Shown: one piece after another, positions 17,291 through 26,098 of the stretch | Layout of the letters: each line of letters opens with the position of its first letter | Numbering within the stretch: the first letter of the stretch is position 1 | Assembly: GCF_008330225.1 (NCBI RefSeq) | Contig: NZ_CP042466.1 | Location: forward strand, 3,342,001-3,406,000 | Reading direction: 5' to 3' | DNA from: Geobacter sp. FeAm09 | GTDB lineage: Bacteria > Desulfobacterota > Desulfuromonadia > Geobacterales > Pseudopelobacteraceae | Length of the DNA stretch: 64,000 bases | Position numbers and translations under genes: made by a program | The notes under the pieces: generated by a model | The model's database searches: none | Told to the model about the DNA's origin: nothing | Seen by the model: the letters and a program-made list of their open reading frames with translations, nothing else

Positions 17291-17750
17291 AATCTCGTTG
17301 TTGAGTAAATTCAAACTCTATTGAGTTACGCAAAAAGGAGTATCCAGATGAAAATAACAATCCATACTTTCACCGGCAAAACAGCATTTAGAGTTGACGC
17401 GGAAATGTCATCCGACGATCTGGCGCGGTACGCTCGGCAGTCGGCGGAGGTCCATAATGCATGGGTTCAGTTTCGGCAGAATAACCCTCAAATTTCAGTT
17501 TTCATCCCCAGCGGCTCTGGGCCGGATTCCATTGGCTCGCATGTCTTTTTTTCCCCCACACATAGCTATCGCGGCCACATGGATTGGCGTGAGGCGGAGA
17601 AGGCCATAAAGCTTGATGCAGAGGCAGACGCCCTTTTTGTGAGCGAGATTAAGCGAGTCCTCGGAGATTTCAAGTTCTATGTTGAAGAGGCTGATGGTCA
17701 TAGTGTGTAAATACGGTTACTCAATACCAACGACTTATTACGGATACCCC
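17278..17750. mobile_element. 473-bp non-autonomous insertion with one orphan gene
   Basis: Ends are imperfect inverted repeats of 31-34 bases beginning GGGGTATCCGTAA (17278 onward, and 17750 backward). A 6-bp target duplication TTATAT flanks it (17272-17277 and 17751-17756). Removing the element and one duplicate restores ACT TAT ATG TAA at the end of the sigma-like gene. No transposase is inside. Family not assigned. Confidence 0.8.
17348..17710 (+). CDS. Passenger protein of the mini-element, unknown function
   Basis: 120 residues from ATG 17348 with AAAGGAG 8 bases upstream. Soluble and mixed alpha/beta, with no signal peptide or membrane segment (MKITIHTFTGKTAFRVDAEM at the start, FYVEEADGHSV at the end). 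The only gene inside a 473-bp element with inverted ends. It is too small and lacks the catalytic pattern of a known transposase, so it is either a passenger or an unrecognised mobility factor. Confidence 0.6.
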   Translation: MKITIHTFTGKTAFRVDAEMSSDDLARYARQSAEVHNAWVQFRQNNPQISVFIPSGSGPDSIGSHVFFSPTHSYRGHMDWREAEKAIKLDAEADALFVSEIKRVLGDFKFYVEEADGHSV

Positions 17751-17819
17751 TTATATGTAACACGCGGAACGCGGAAGCCCTCCAGGTAAGCATCTGGGGG
17801 AAAAAGGAGGGCAGATGAT

Positions 17820-18722
17820 ATGGAGCTTACTGATTTTTTGGGCGATGTCGCAATTAGACAGGTGCGGTATTTCCCAGCACTGGTGCCGATTTGCGGGAGT
17901 GTAACCGCCACTGTCTTATTTGGCCAACTGTACTATTGGACAAAAATAGGCGGCAAAGATCCAGAAGGCTGGATATACAAATCACAGGCGGAGTTGACGC
18001 AAGAAACGGCGTTAACGCGCGAAGAACAGGAAACCGCCCGTAAATATTTAAAAAAATCTGGGATACTGCACGAGCAAAAAAAAGGTATCCCCTGTCGACT
18101 TTTTTATCGCCTCGATCTGAAAAGAGTGAATGAGTTATATAAGAAACATCAATTAAATCAACAGAATGGGCAAATGCCGCAAACAAGGATGCGGGATTCC
18201 CGCAAGCAAGATTGCGGCAATGCCGCGTGCAAGGATGAGGCAAAGCCGCAGACTACTACATTAGATTACGCAGAAAATTACCAAGGAGATTACAGCAGCA
18301 GCAGAGACAACCACACTGCTGCTGCCCCTCCCTCTTCTCTCTCCCCCAACCCCCAACCCCTCCACCCAGAGGTAACGGCGGCCATCGAGAAAATCCCGGG
18401 CCACCTGCGCCAATTTAGGCGGGACGCCGAGCTGATCGCGCAAACTGCCGATGTTGATCCGGCGCGGGTGGCCCGCAACATCCGGCTCATCGCGGCGCGC
18501 CCCTCCCCGGCAGGAAAGTTACTGCGGGCTGCGATCCGAGATGATTACAGCGCCGCTGAGCCGGACGGCCCGGCCCCGAATCTCAGGAATCCTCAGGTGC
18601 ACCATCACTATTACCTTACTGACCCAAGAACCGATCCGTCCGCACAACTAGTCCCGGGAGATTCCATCCCGATCGGGACGACGGTATGGGACAAGAGTCT
18701 CCGAAGGAAGGTTTTGTGCTAA
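17820..18722 (+). CDS. Putative replication-initiation-like winged-helix protein
   Basis: 300 residues; the start has AGGAGG 9 bases upstream. The N-terminal 110 residues look like the winged-helix domain of phage and plasmid replication proteins (LFGQLYYWTKIGGKDPEGWI, SQAELTQETALTREEQETARKYLKKSGIL). A Gln/Ser/Pro-rich linker (about 115-185) and a helical C-terminal domain follow. Such proteins load helicase or bind origin DNA, but no family motif is decisive and a regulatory role is possible. The iteron/AT-rich region 5.5 kb downstream would be the obvious partner site. Confidence 0.5.
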   Translation: MELTDFLGDVAIRQVRYFPALVPICGSVTATVLFGQLYYWTKIGGKDPEGWIYKSQAELTQETALTREEQETARKYLKKSGILHEQKKGIPCRLFYRLDLKRVNELYKKHQLNQQNGQMPQTRMRDSRKQDCGNAACKDEAKPQTTTLDYAENYQGDYSSSRDNHTAAAPPSSLSPNPQPLHPEVTAAIEKIPGHLRQFRRDAELIAQTADVDPARVARNIRLIAARPSPAGKLLRAAIRDDYSAAEPDGPAPNLRNPQVHHHYYLTDPRTDPSAQLVPGDSIPIGTTVWDKSLRRKVLC

Positions 18723-18737
18723 ATCCCCTAAATCCCG

Positions 18738-18767
18738 CTTTGGTTTTTCCGCGCTACGCCGCTTTAT
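18738..18767 (+). promoter_or_regulatory. Island promoter, copy a
   Basis: CTTTGGTTTT (18738-18747), 11 bases, CCGCTTTAT (18759-18767); ends 41 bases before ATG 18808. One of six copies with identical spacing. Confidence 0.7.
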
Positions 18768-18807
18768 CAATTAACAACTCAAAAATTCCATCAAGGAGGA
18801 AAAAGCC

Positions 18808-19053
18808 ATGAAGAAGAAAAGAGACCCCTATCCGCCGTCCGACCTGATCGACAAACACGAGACCGCCGCGATGTGTGGCGTTAGTCCCTATACAGTCGCC
18901 GGGTGGGCCAAAAGGAATGTCATCCCGTCGTACAAGGTCGTCGGCGCCCGTCGTTACAGTCGGTCAGAAATCTTGGATTTCCTGGCCAAAGGCCGCCGCC
19001 CAGCCGTCACGCCGCCGTCCACGCCCACCAACACCAAAGGAAAGGAGGAGTAG
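18808..19053 (+). CDS. Excisionase-like MerR-type helix-turn-helix protein
   Basis: 81 residues. A single winged helix-turn-helix of the HTH_17 / excisionase kind (LIDKHETAAMCGVSPYTVAGWAKRNVIPSYKVVGARRYSRSEILDFL) fills residues 13-63, followed by a Pro/Thr tail. Proteins of this type bend attachment-site DNA as recombination directionality factors, or regulate transcription. It is the only such protein in the island and so the likely partner of the integrase at 45.8 kb, although not adjacent to it. AAGGAGG precedes the start. Confidence 0.75.
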   Translation: MKKKRDPYPPSDLIDKHETAAMCGVSPYTVAGWAKRNVIPSYKVVGARRYSRSEILDFLAKGRRPAVTPPSTPTNTKGKEE

Positions 19054-19057
19054 AATC

Positions 19058-21208
19058 ATGAGAAAACTGTTTTCGGCAATCCTGACGACCCTGGCGCTGG
19101 CCCTGGCCGGCTGCGGCGGGGGAGGGAGCGGTGGGGACCCGGCCGCGATCCAAACGGCGAATGGCCAGATCGCTGCCCTGCAGAGCCAGGTTGCGGCGCT
19201 GCAGGGTCAGCTCAGCAGTGCCAAGAACCAGGCGGATGCCGATCAGGCCGGCATCGGTGCCGCTATCACGTCCCTACAGTCCACGGACTCGTATCTGCAA
19301 AAGCTCGCTGTGGGCTTTTTGAACCTGTCCAGTGCCTCGACGGTGAGCTGGTCCGCGAAGCTGGCAAAACTGAAGACCGCCTCCGACCAGGTCACAGTGC
19401 TCCAGAGCGTGGCCGCCGCACTGGCTGGCGACGCTGACGACCTGGGGATTCTGACCTCGGCGGCCGTTGCGCAGCTCACCTCGCAGCGGAACGTGGTCCA
19501 GGGGCAAGTCAACACCCTCACTATGCAGCTTGCCGGCGCGAACGCCGCGAACTCCCAGCAGGCCCAGCAGATCACCGACCTGACCGGGCAGGTGAACTCG
19601 GTGCAGGGCCAGCTTGCGGCGACCGTCGCCCAGGTGGCGTCCCTGACGACTCAATTGAGCCAGGCCCAGGGAGATAATTCCGGCCTCCAGAGCCAGCTTA
19701 CCGCCGCCCTGGCACAGGTGGCGAGCCTCACGAGCCAGGCCAACGACCTGAACAGCCAAGTTGCGGGCCTCAACGCCCAGGTGGCGAGCCTGAACGGCCA
19801 ACTTACCACTGCCGCTGCCACGAACACCGACCTCCAAAATCAGCTTGCGGCAGCCCAGGCCCAGGTTACGACCCTGAACGGCCAGATCGCCGCCCTGGCC
19901 GGCACTGGCGACTCGCAGGCCGCCACGATCGCGAGCTTGAACGATCAGATCACTACTTTGAACCAGCAGCTCGCAGCCGTCACGGCGATCCCGGCGCCGA
20001 TGTCGCTTTCCGCGACTAGCGCAGCGCCCGGGGTCAACATCACGGTCACAGCCAGCATGGGCGCCGCCAACTCCGGTAAAACCATTACCTTCTCCTCCAG
20101 CGGCGGGACCCTCGGCAGCGCGACGGTCACGGCCAATGGCTCTGGAACCGCTTCCACGACGTTTTCCGCCTCCGCCGCCGGTACCTACAATGTCTACGCC
20201 GTTTCCGGCAAATACGCCGCCGGCGCGATCGTGACTGTCACTGCGCCTGCGTGGGTGCAGAGTTGGCGGGCGACGCTGCCGGCACACGCGGAGACGGCGG
20301 CGGTGGTTGCCACGGACGGGACCAACATATATGTGCTCTCCGGCGCGACACCTAATCTCTGGCTCACGAGTTATACAACTGCCGGGGTGATGAACTGGCA
20401 GCAGCAGATTTCCGGCAATTCTACTGTTGAGAGCGGCCTGTTCATAGCGGCGAACGGGACCGGAATTTATGTCTCCTACCATGGCACCAGCAACGTCCTC
20501 GAAGAATATAGCAAATCCGCTGGCACGCTGGGATTCTCGGTGAGCTTGGATGTGAACCCTGCCGACAGCCTTTTCGCGACGAATCAGGGAGTGTGGGTCA
20601 CGAGCGCCACTATGGGGCTCCTCAGGACGTTTGAGCCACTTTCCGGTGCGCTTTTGAATTCGGTTTCGGATAACGTCAGGGCGGCGGCACTCGGAACTGA
20701 TGGAAACGTTTATTACCTCGATAAAAACTCGAATCTCACCAGGGTCAACCCCACCGGCTACGTCGCCACCCGGGTCTTTAACTCTGGGGGCCCGGTTCAG
20801 ACCAACAATCAACTTATAGTCGGAGCTGATACAAGCGGGTTGTGGTACACGGCGCAAGATGCACCAGCCGCTGACACCTTTCTCCGCCGAGTTGACATCA
20901 GCACTGGCACTCTGGGGATCTCGCTGGATATCACGAAAGTTGGGTGGTCATATGGGAATTATGTCACATCAGGAAATGGGGCAAATCTCGGAACCACTTA
21001 TCTTGAAAGCAACGGCGGGATCGCCAGATTTTCCACAATTACCAACCCTGCCGGCACGGGGTACGGCGTTGCTTGGATTTGTCCCTACAGCAATTTCACG
21101 CCAGCAACAATCAGGGGAATGGTAACCATAGTCAACGTGGTTTACGTCGTCGATGTCGATACTATGAACGGCGTTGTCCACCTCACCAAAATCACCGATC
21201 TTTTGTAG
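19058..21208 (+). CDS. Coiled-coil surface lipoprotein with C-terminal propeller-like domain
   Basis: 716 residues from ATG 19058 (GGAGG 11 bases upstream). A lipobox (LALALAGCGGGG) predicts lipid anchoring. Residues about 30-310 are a long heptad coiled coil of QVASLxxQL repeats, as in Lpp-like or trimeric stalk regions. An Ig-like domain (about 312-395, VNITVTASMGAANSGKTITF) and a C-terminal beta-rich region with propeller-like repeats (TDGTNIYVLSGATPNLWLTSY, ANGTGIYVSYHG) follow. It looks like a stalk-plus-head surface protein, possibly for adhesion or mating contact. Function unknown. It shares an operon with the excisionase-like gene. Confidence 0.75.
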   Translation: MRKLFSAILTTLALALAGCGGGGSGGDPAAIQTANGQIAALQSQVAALQGQLSSAKNQADADQAGIGAAITSLQSTDSYLQKLAVGFLNLSSASTVSWSAKLAKLKTASDQVTVLQSVAAALAGDADDLGILTSAAVAQLTSQRNVVQGQVNTLTMQLAGANAANSQQAQQITDLTGQVNSVQGQLAATVAQVASLTTQLSQAQGDNSGLQSQLTAALAQVASLTSQANDLNSQVAGLNAQVASLNGQLTTAAATNTDLQNQLAAAQAQVTTLNGQIAALAGTGDSQAATIASLNDQITTLNQQLAAVTAIPAPMSLSATSAAPGVNITVTASMGAANSGKTITFSSSGGTLGSATVTANGSGTASTTFSASAAGTYNVYAVSGKYAAGAIVTVTAPAWVQSWRATLPAHAETAAVVATDGTNIYVLSGATPNLWLTSYTTAGVMNWQQQISGNSTVESGLFIAANGTGIYVSYHGTSNVLEEYSKSAGTLGFSVSLDVNPADSLFATNQGVWVTSATMGLLRTFEPLSGALLNSVSDNVRAAALGTDGNVYYLDKNSNLTRVNPTGYVATRVFNSGGPVQTNNQLIVGADTSGLWYTAQDAPAADTFLRRVDISTGTLGISLDITKVGWSYGNYVTSGNGANLGTTYLESNGGIARFSTITNPAGTGYGVAWICPYSNFTPATIRGMVTIVNVVYVVDVDTMNGVVHLTKITDLL

Positions 21209-21245
21209 GCGGAAAGATAACAACCAATAAATAAGGTACCAGCCG

Positions 21246-21273
21246 AAAAGGGGCCTCAGTTGAGACCCCTTTT
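21246..21273. terminator. Bidirectional terminator between convergent genes
   Basis: AAAAGGGG and CCCCTTTT arms with an inner CTCA/TGAG stem and one mismatch, between the lipoprotein gene and the minus-strand gene ending at 21304. Confidence 0.8.
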
Positions 21274-21303
21274 CCATAATGTAAAGCCACAGGGGTTCAC
21301 TTT

Positions 21304-21633
21304 TTACTCAGATTTAATATCTTTGGACATCTCCTTCTCAAACAAGTCATCGTAAATATCCATAGCATTATTCTTGAGCCGTATTCCCAAAAAAATCGCA
21401 ATTGGGAAGAACAGCACAGTCCATATCTGTACATAAAAAAGGAACTTATTTAATAAAGGTTCCGACAGTGCTGGTAGTTTACCTTGTGAAAAAAAAACTC
21501 CTACTAATGCGGTCAAAGGTGAGACGAAAATGGTTATGATTACAGTTGTGTGAATCGTGGTGCCAGCACTCATCAAACTGTCGGCCCATTTCTCCCTCGA
21601 TTTGACACAACGCCCTGATATATTTTTTGCCAT
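21304..21633 (-). CDS. Small two-helix membrane protein, unknown
   Basis: 109 residues with two hydrophobic segments (about 28-48 TTVIITIFVSPLTALVGVFF and 66-86 YVQIWTVLFFPIAIFLGI) and charged ends. No family recognised. It is the last of three minus-strand genes (DUF5677, DUF2971, this one) that form a cargo block lacking the island promoter motif, so it may be a later acquisition. Confidence 0.6.
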   Translation of the reverse strand: MAKNISGRCVKSREKWADSLMSAGTTIHTTVIITIFVSPLTALVGVFFSQGKLPALSEPLLNKFLFYVQIWTVLFFPIAIFLGIRLKNNAMDIYDDLFEKEMSKDIKSE

Positions 21634-21717
21634 GTATTTTCCTTTTCCAACGTGCCGGGAGTTGGCCGGCTGTTTTTCAGTTCCGGTCCAACTCCCTTGT
21701 TGGGGTCTTGTCTTTAC

Positions 21718-22629
21718 TCACGGGAGCGCCTCGTCGCTAGGCAACTCCGTTGAAAGACTAACTGGTGAATAACCGAATTGATGGCGATCAGCGAGGCCGA
21801 ATACGAATCGTAGAGGTGGCCGCGCTTTCAAATCCTGCTTAGCCTCTGTATCAAGCCGTCTCGCCTGCAGGTCGAACGTGTCCGTCCTCGGAAAAACCTC
21901 ATAGTAGTCTATATCGAAACCAGACATTAGGTTCACAATCGTGGCTTTAACAGCGTGATCGCATCTCATACCAAAGTAAATCTCAGTGAGTTCGAATGGG
22001 CTACTTTCTTCGCCAGGTTTGTCAGAAATCAGCCTCCACTCCCTCTCATACTTCCAGTCATTAGCTTTAGTGAAGAAAAACGCATCCTTTATTCTCTCTT
22101 TAGCTGTACTGCAGTCATTGACGTAGCTGTTCACGAGGTCGCTGCATTTTATACACCTCGTCCCATCATAGTCGACCTTCTTCATCAAGTCGTAGGAGGA
22201 CCGAGTGGTCTCATAGCCAAGGCAGATTCCATTATGCTGATCGCCATAATGGCTCCACATCAACGGGCAGCTCCAACTCTCAGCCAATGAGAGCACTCCA
22301 TTCTTCCTCAGTTCTGAATGCAGTTCCTCCTTTACTCGGTTCCCCAGCAAGTATGTAAGGTAAGCTTCCTTTTCGGTAGCATCACCGTGATGGTACCCGA
22401 CAGCCAAGTTGCATTCGTGAAGAATTTGCGAGCTTCGGTCTGTCATTCTCATACACAACCCTTCAAGGCTATCCTGATCCACATCTACTAATATCTCAGG
22501 CTTGCAATCAAGCGGGTCGTTGAAGTTCATCGGATCGGAGAAGTAGACGGTGCCGTTGGTAAGCATTTTCAGGGAATAAAGGTCAAATTTCCTGTATTTG
22601 TAAAGCTTTTGGGGGGCAGAGGCGTCCAT
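21718..22629 (-). CDS. DUF2971 family protein
   Basis: 303 residues with the DUF2971 opening (KLYKYRKFDLYSLKMLTNGTVYFSDPMNFNDPLDCKP) and the later block WSHYGDQHNGICLGYETT near residue 125. The family is widespread in accessory islands and is often suspected of roles in defence or stress; no reaction is established. No signal peptide. Neighbours are a DUF5677 gene upstream and a small membrane protein downstream on the same strand. Confidence 0.8.
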   Translation of the reverse strand: MDASAPQKLYKYRKFDLYSLKMLTNGTVYFSDPMNFNDPLDCKPEILVDVDQDSLEGLCMRMTDRSSQILHECNLAVGYHHGDATEKEAYLTYLLGNRVKEELHSELRKNGVLSLAESWSCPLMWSHYGDQHNGICLGYETTRSSYDLMKKVDYDGTRCIKCSDLVNSYVNDCSTAKERIKDAFFFTKANDWKYEREWRLISDKPGEESSPFELTEIYFGMRCDHAVKATIVNLMSGFDIDYYEVFPRTDTFDLQARRLDTEAKQDLKARPPLRFVFGLADRHQFGYSPVSLSTELPSDEALP

Positions 22630-22728
22630 TCATCTCTCCTAGAAGTATTTTTTACTTTTCACTCAACGGGCCGGGCCTTGCCCCGCACCGGTGTTCTTCT
22701 CAGCCCCGGTCAGCGTCTAAATATCTGG

Positions 22729-23550
22729 TTATGTTTCTACACCGATATCTTTAAGAAACTCCATCTTCAACTGGTCGAGCGGGGGCTTGCTTTGTATTTT
22801 GAAATGCTCATACACAAGTTTCAGCGTCTGAAGAGTTGTCAGGAAAGCGACTACAAGTGCTTGAGCAGCCTGACGATATGAGTTGGGATTATATGCTGTT
22901 CTGCCGTCCTCGTTGCGCACAATGCAATCCCCAAGAGCCCTTGGTGTCCAGTGCAGCCACTGCGAAAAATCCTCATAGAGTTCATAGAGACTTTCGCCTT
23001 TGATTTCTTCAAACATGCTGCTGCGAGTTATGTGACTCCCCTCCGCATCTAGCAACCATGTCTTTTGAAAACGCCAATCTGTGTCGTTAGCACCGTCTCT
23101 TCTGGCCCGTTTCGTCAAAAACTTTGGACCATGCCGCTTCAGTCGATCACACAATCGTTTTTCCATCTCTAAGTCAACGTCTTCTCCGTTCGCTTTCTTT
23201 TCACATAAAAGCTCCCAATCCGAAACCAGCGCATATGCACGCCATTGAAGTGGCCGATTCGTACGGTCACACGCGGCCCACATCAAAGTGCTCATTCCTT
23301 CAAGCATCATTCGAGCTATTGCAGTTGCATCGCGATATTGCGCCGCATCAACGAGAATAGCCACGGAGCGAACATGTTCCGATTGCTTCATCAAAAAACA
23401 GAGCAACATGAACGCATAGTGATCTGCTTCGTTATAGTTTAAAGGCCGGTCGATCACTTTCTGAGTCGTGACGATCATTCTTTCAACATGTTTTCGCAGT
23501 GCTGGAAGATCCTTTTCTGGATCGGGTTTTTTCATGGTATTCATTCTCAA
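22729..23550 (-). CDS. DUF5677 family protein
   Basis: 273 residues as drawn; Met6 (MKKPDPEKD, 23535) may be the true start. All-helical, with the DUF5677 pattern of an N-terminal helix pair (LLCFLMKQSEHVRSVAILVD, ARMMLEGMSTLMWAA) and a conserved C-terminal block (YRQAAQALVVAFLTTLQTLKLV). Members are common in mobile DNA near defence genes. Function unknown. First of the minus-strand cargo block. Confidence 0.75.
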   Translation of the reverse strand: MRMNTMKKPDPEKDLPALRKHVERMIVTTQKVIDRPLNYNEADHYAFMLLCFLMKQSEHVRSVAILVDAAQYRDATAIARMMLEGMSTLMWAACDRTNRPLQWRAYALVSDWELLCEKKANGEDVDLEMEKRLCDRLKRHGPKFLTKRARRDGANDTDWRFQKTWLLDAEGSHITRSSMFEEIKGESLYELYEDFSQWLHWTPRALGDCIVRNEDGRTAYNPNSYRQAAQALVVAFLTTLQTLKLVYEHFKIQSKPPLDQLKMEFLKDIGVET

Positions 23551-23708
23551 TCTAACTCGGAATTATACGGGCAGAAAAGCTCCTTATATAAGGAATATTA
23601 TCCGGAATCACTGTCTCATATTTACCTTAAATTCTTCGGGAATATACGTCTTCTCTGGTAGGCTGTAAATTTAAATATTAATAGGTAGGCATATGAACGC
23701 ACTTCCAT

Positions 23709-23749
23709 GCCCGCGTCGGGATTCCCTCCTCCGGCGCGGGCCTTTTTTT
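23709..23749 (+). terminator. Orphan plus-strand terminator (possible small RNA)
   Basis: GC-rich stem 23709-23720 / 23731-23741 followed by seven T. No plus-strand protein gene lies upstream; transcripts could start in 23551-23700, which suggests a small RNA, perhaps a replication-control antisense RNA beside the putative origin. Confidence 0.6.
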
Positions 23750-23821
23750 GCCCTTTTTCGCCGTTCCGATGTGGTTCAGAACCGTACATGCCGTCAGTGA
23801 AAACAGAATGAAATCAAAGAG

Positions 23822-24110
23822 TTGAGACTACATAAAGGCGTCATATATGCGCTCTATCACGCTATATATACGCTATATACGTGCTCTATATGCGGTGTAT
23901 ATGACGAGTATGACGCTATATATTGCTACTTAACCACACATTTTGTACTAATTTATAGTAGAAAAAGAGTGGTTACTACTTCATATACGCGCTGTATATT
24001 AACACTCACCCCGCCATATATACTTCATATATGAAGCGTTACTATATAGTATATGATATAGTAACTCGCTATATATGTGCACTTAAAGCACTATATAGTG
24101 CAGACATCAA
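23822..24110. repeat. AT-rich region of repeated GC-TATATA boxes
   Basis: About 290 bases with at least eight variants of an (A/G/T)CGC-TATATA box (for example near 23861, 23872, 23911, 24069) and palindromes such as GCACTATATAGTGC at 24089-24102. It looks like an easily melted origin segment or a protein-binding array. No gene is supported. Confidence 0.55.
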
Positions 24111-24312
24111 AAAGGGCAAGGGACCTGAGCATCCGGCCGCAGGCCGTAAACTGCATCAGCCGGCGCGGCACGTCGCCGGGTCCACCACCCCCGCCGCCCG
24201 CTACGCGGGCAACCCGGCTGCTACCTTCATCCAGACATCAATCCGCGTCCTAAATACTGCTTTTCTGAAGGCCGAGAAAGTCAGGGAGATGAACCGAGGG
24301 ACCCCGGGGGAG

Positions 24313-24510
24313 GTGAGGGGTTTTGCCGTAAATTCGAGCCAAAAATGAGGGTGACTGCCGCACGGACTGAGGGGGTTTACCGTAAAACGTGAAGGAAACC
24401 ACCCTGAAACTGGGACAAAGTGAGGAGGTCTACCGTAAAATCCGAGGACTCCCTCCCGGGGAGGAGTGGTGAGGGGTTTTGCCGTAAAAAGTGAGGGAGA
24501 CTGCCGTAAG
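24313..24510 (+). repeat. Iteron-like direct repeats (putative island origin)
   Basis: Six copies of a roughly 20-base repeat related to GTGAGGGGTTTTGCCGTAAA start at 24313, 24345, 24367, 24420, 24469 and 24491, with a degenerate copy at 24389. Start-to-start distances of 22, 22, 31, 32, 49 and 22 are near whole helical turns. Together with the AT-rich block just upstream this is the layout of an iteron origin or a partition site. The rest of 24511-24728 shows nothing recognisable. Confidence 0.65.
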
Positions 24511-24728
24511 CGGCCGAAAGTAGAAGTGTTACGCCGCCAGCCGTGTCGCCTGCCTGTGTGCCGGCCGACGGTGTTTCTGCATGGTGGTTAGCTTCGGCAT
24601 CGCCTTATGCGAGCTCTATGTTCTTTCCTGTAAGACATATACAGGCTATTCAACGAATTGGCTGTTTCCGGTTTGAAACCAGCTTCAAAGCCAGGAAACC
24701 AGCGCGCAATTCCACTATGTCTGCGTTT

Positions 24729-25250
24729 TCATTCTTTCTCTATATCAGAACAGGTCTTATGATCTATCATGAGAAATCTTTTCGCGAGGTGTTCAAATCC
24801 GCTATACATCGCATTTCGGCCAATTAAATTATCTGCACCCCGATTTTTTTTGATAAGCCTTTGTATATCGTTATTACACCATGCTTTTTCCAGCTCATAG
24901 CTTAACTCGTCGTACGCCATTTGTTCAGAAATGATGCCGTCGTCAACCAGATTCCCAAGCGTTTCAAAATTTCCGATGTAGTCTTCAGTAAGTTTGCCGT
25001 CGAATTTTTTAATGATCGGAAATGTGCTGGCGTGGTCATCAATCGCATCCATGAGTTTCTGGAACTTCGGTTTGTCAAACTCGTCGCTGATTTTCAGCAC
25101 GAACGTTGCAGAGTTGACTTGCTGCGCGTCCTGCATTGTTTTGGTCTGCAAATGCAACTGATAGCCCGCGAAGCATAGCCCGCCGACGACGCCTATTGCT
25201 TGAACAGCTTCAAAAAAGCCTTTCCATGTCCAATTTTCTATAATGCCCAT
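24729..25250 (-). CDS. Membrane-anchored protein, DUF4760-like
   Basis: 173 residues. One N-terminal membrane helix (about 12-28, AVQAIGVVGGLCFAGYQLHL) precedes a helical cytoplasmic part (QQVNSATFVLKISDEFDKPKF, ETLGNLVDDGIISEQMAYDEL) that resembles DUF4760-type proteins found across accessory DNA. Function unknown. It stands alone on the minus strand with a GC-rich palindromic stretch upstream at 25300-25340. Confidence 0.55.
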   Translation of the reverse strand: MGIIENWTWKGFFEAVQAIGVVGGLCFAGYQLHLQTKTMQDAQQVNSATFVLKISDEFDKPKFQKLMDAIDDHASTFPIIKKFDGKLTEDYIGNFETLGNLVDDGIISEQMAYDELSYELEKAWCNNDIQRLIKKNRGADNLIGRNAMYSGFEHLAKRFLMIDHKTCSDIEKE

Positions 25251-25368
25251 AATGCCCCTGCGATCAATGATGATTAGCCGGCGGTTTAACGCTCTGGCGG
25301 GGCAAGCCCCCGAACCCCCGTCGGGGTTTCGGCCAGCCGGCGCCGGACGCTACCGTACAACCAAGATA

Positions 25369-25397
25369 AAGAGGGGCCGCACTTCACGGCCCCTTTG
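25369..25397 (-). terminator. Terminator hairpin next to the 86-residue gene
   Basis: AGGGGCCG and CGGCCCCT arms around a 7-base loop, directly after the stop codon at 25399 when read on the minus strand. Confidence 0.6.
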
Positions 25398-25398
25398 G

Positions 25399-25659
25399 TT
25401 ATAGGTGGAGTATGCGAGACCAGATAGACGGCGGGCTTATGCGACGCGTTCCCGTCACAGTTATTTCAACAAAGTATTTTACACCGGTTTTGGGGGATAC
25501 TGTATTACGAGCATCAACGTTGGTGACTTCCGCTTCATAAGTGCCACCCTCGCGCTTAAAAGTTATGGTGTCGCCATAACATACGCCGATGTAGTCGTTG
25601 TAGCCTTCAAATTCAGTGCAATTTGGGCCGTCAATAATGCGTGTTGTGATGTTCTCCAT
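25399..25659 (-). CDS. Small hypothetical protein, possibly SH3-like
   Basis: 86 residues, beta-rich with short strands (YIGVCYGDTITFKREGGTYEAEVTNVDA, VKYFVEITVTGTR), which could form a small barrel. No signal peptide and no known family. AGGGGGAT precedes the start. A hairpin follows the stop. Confidence 0.5.
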   Translation of the reverse strand: MENITTRIIDGPNCTEFEGYNDYIGVCYGDTITFKREGGTYEAEVTNVDARNTVSPKTGVKYFVEITVTGTRRISPPSIWSRILHL

Positions 25660-26098
25660 GCAATCCCCCTACCTTCGAAATGTGATCCAAGGCAAAAGGG
25701 GTCGTGAGTTGCGGCCCCTTGTCATTTTTGGTGCGGAGGTTTCCCGGCGCGTCAACCACCCTCTGAAGTAGCTTTTCGTATTTTGACATACGCTAAATCC
25801 TATATCAAGGCTCCGCAAAATGAAACAGATTATGGGAAGTGGGTCAGTTTGAAACCTTGGTCAGACGTCAAATTCTAAGTCACAAGTAATTTTAGCAAGT
25901 TACAAAATATGCCGTTACTGAAATTCCGAAACTGACTCACTACCCGCCGAGGGGTAAACTTGACAGAGAAAGCCACCATCTGGTCAACAAAGGTTCTTCT
26001 AGCAAGTGTCGGAAGACCTTGCTTTTTTTGTTGTCCGTTTCTTTAATCTGCATTACAATACACCTAAATAATGCAAGAATCAAATTGAGGTAAACACT

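Noticed and set aside
24031-24348. 105-residue plus-strand frame
   Set aside because: It runs through the AT-rich boxes and into the iterons, with Ala/Pro-rich nonsense composition.
23822-24510. CRISPR array
   Set aside because: Repeats are imperfect, irregularly spaced and without unique spacers of constant length; they fit iterons.
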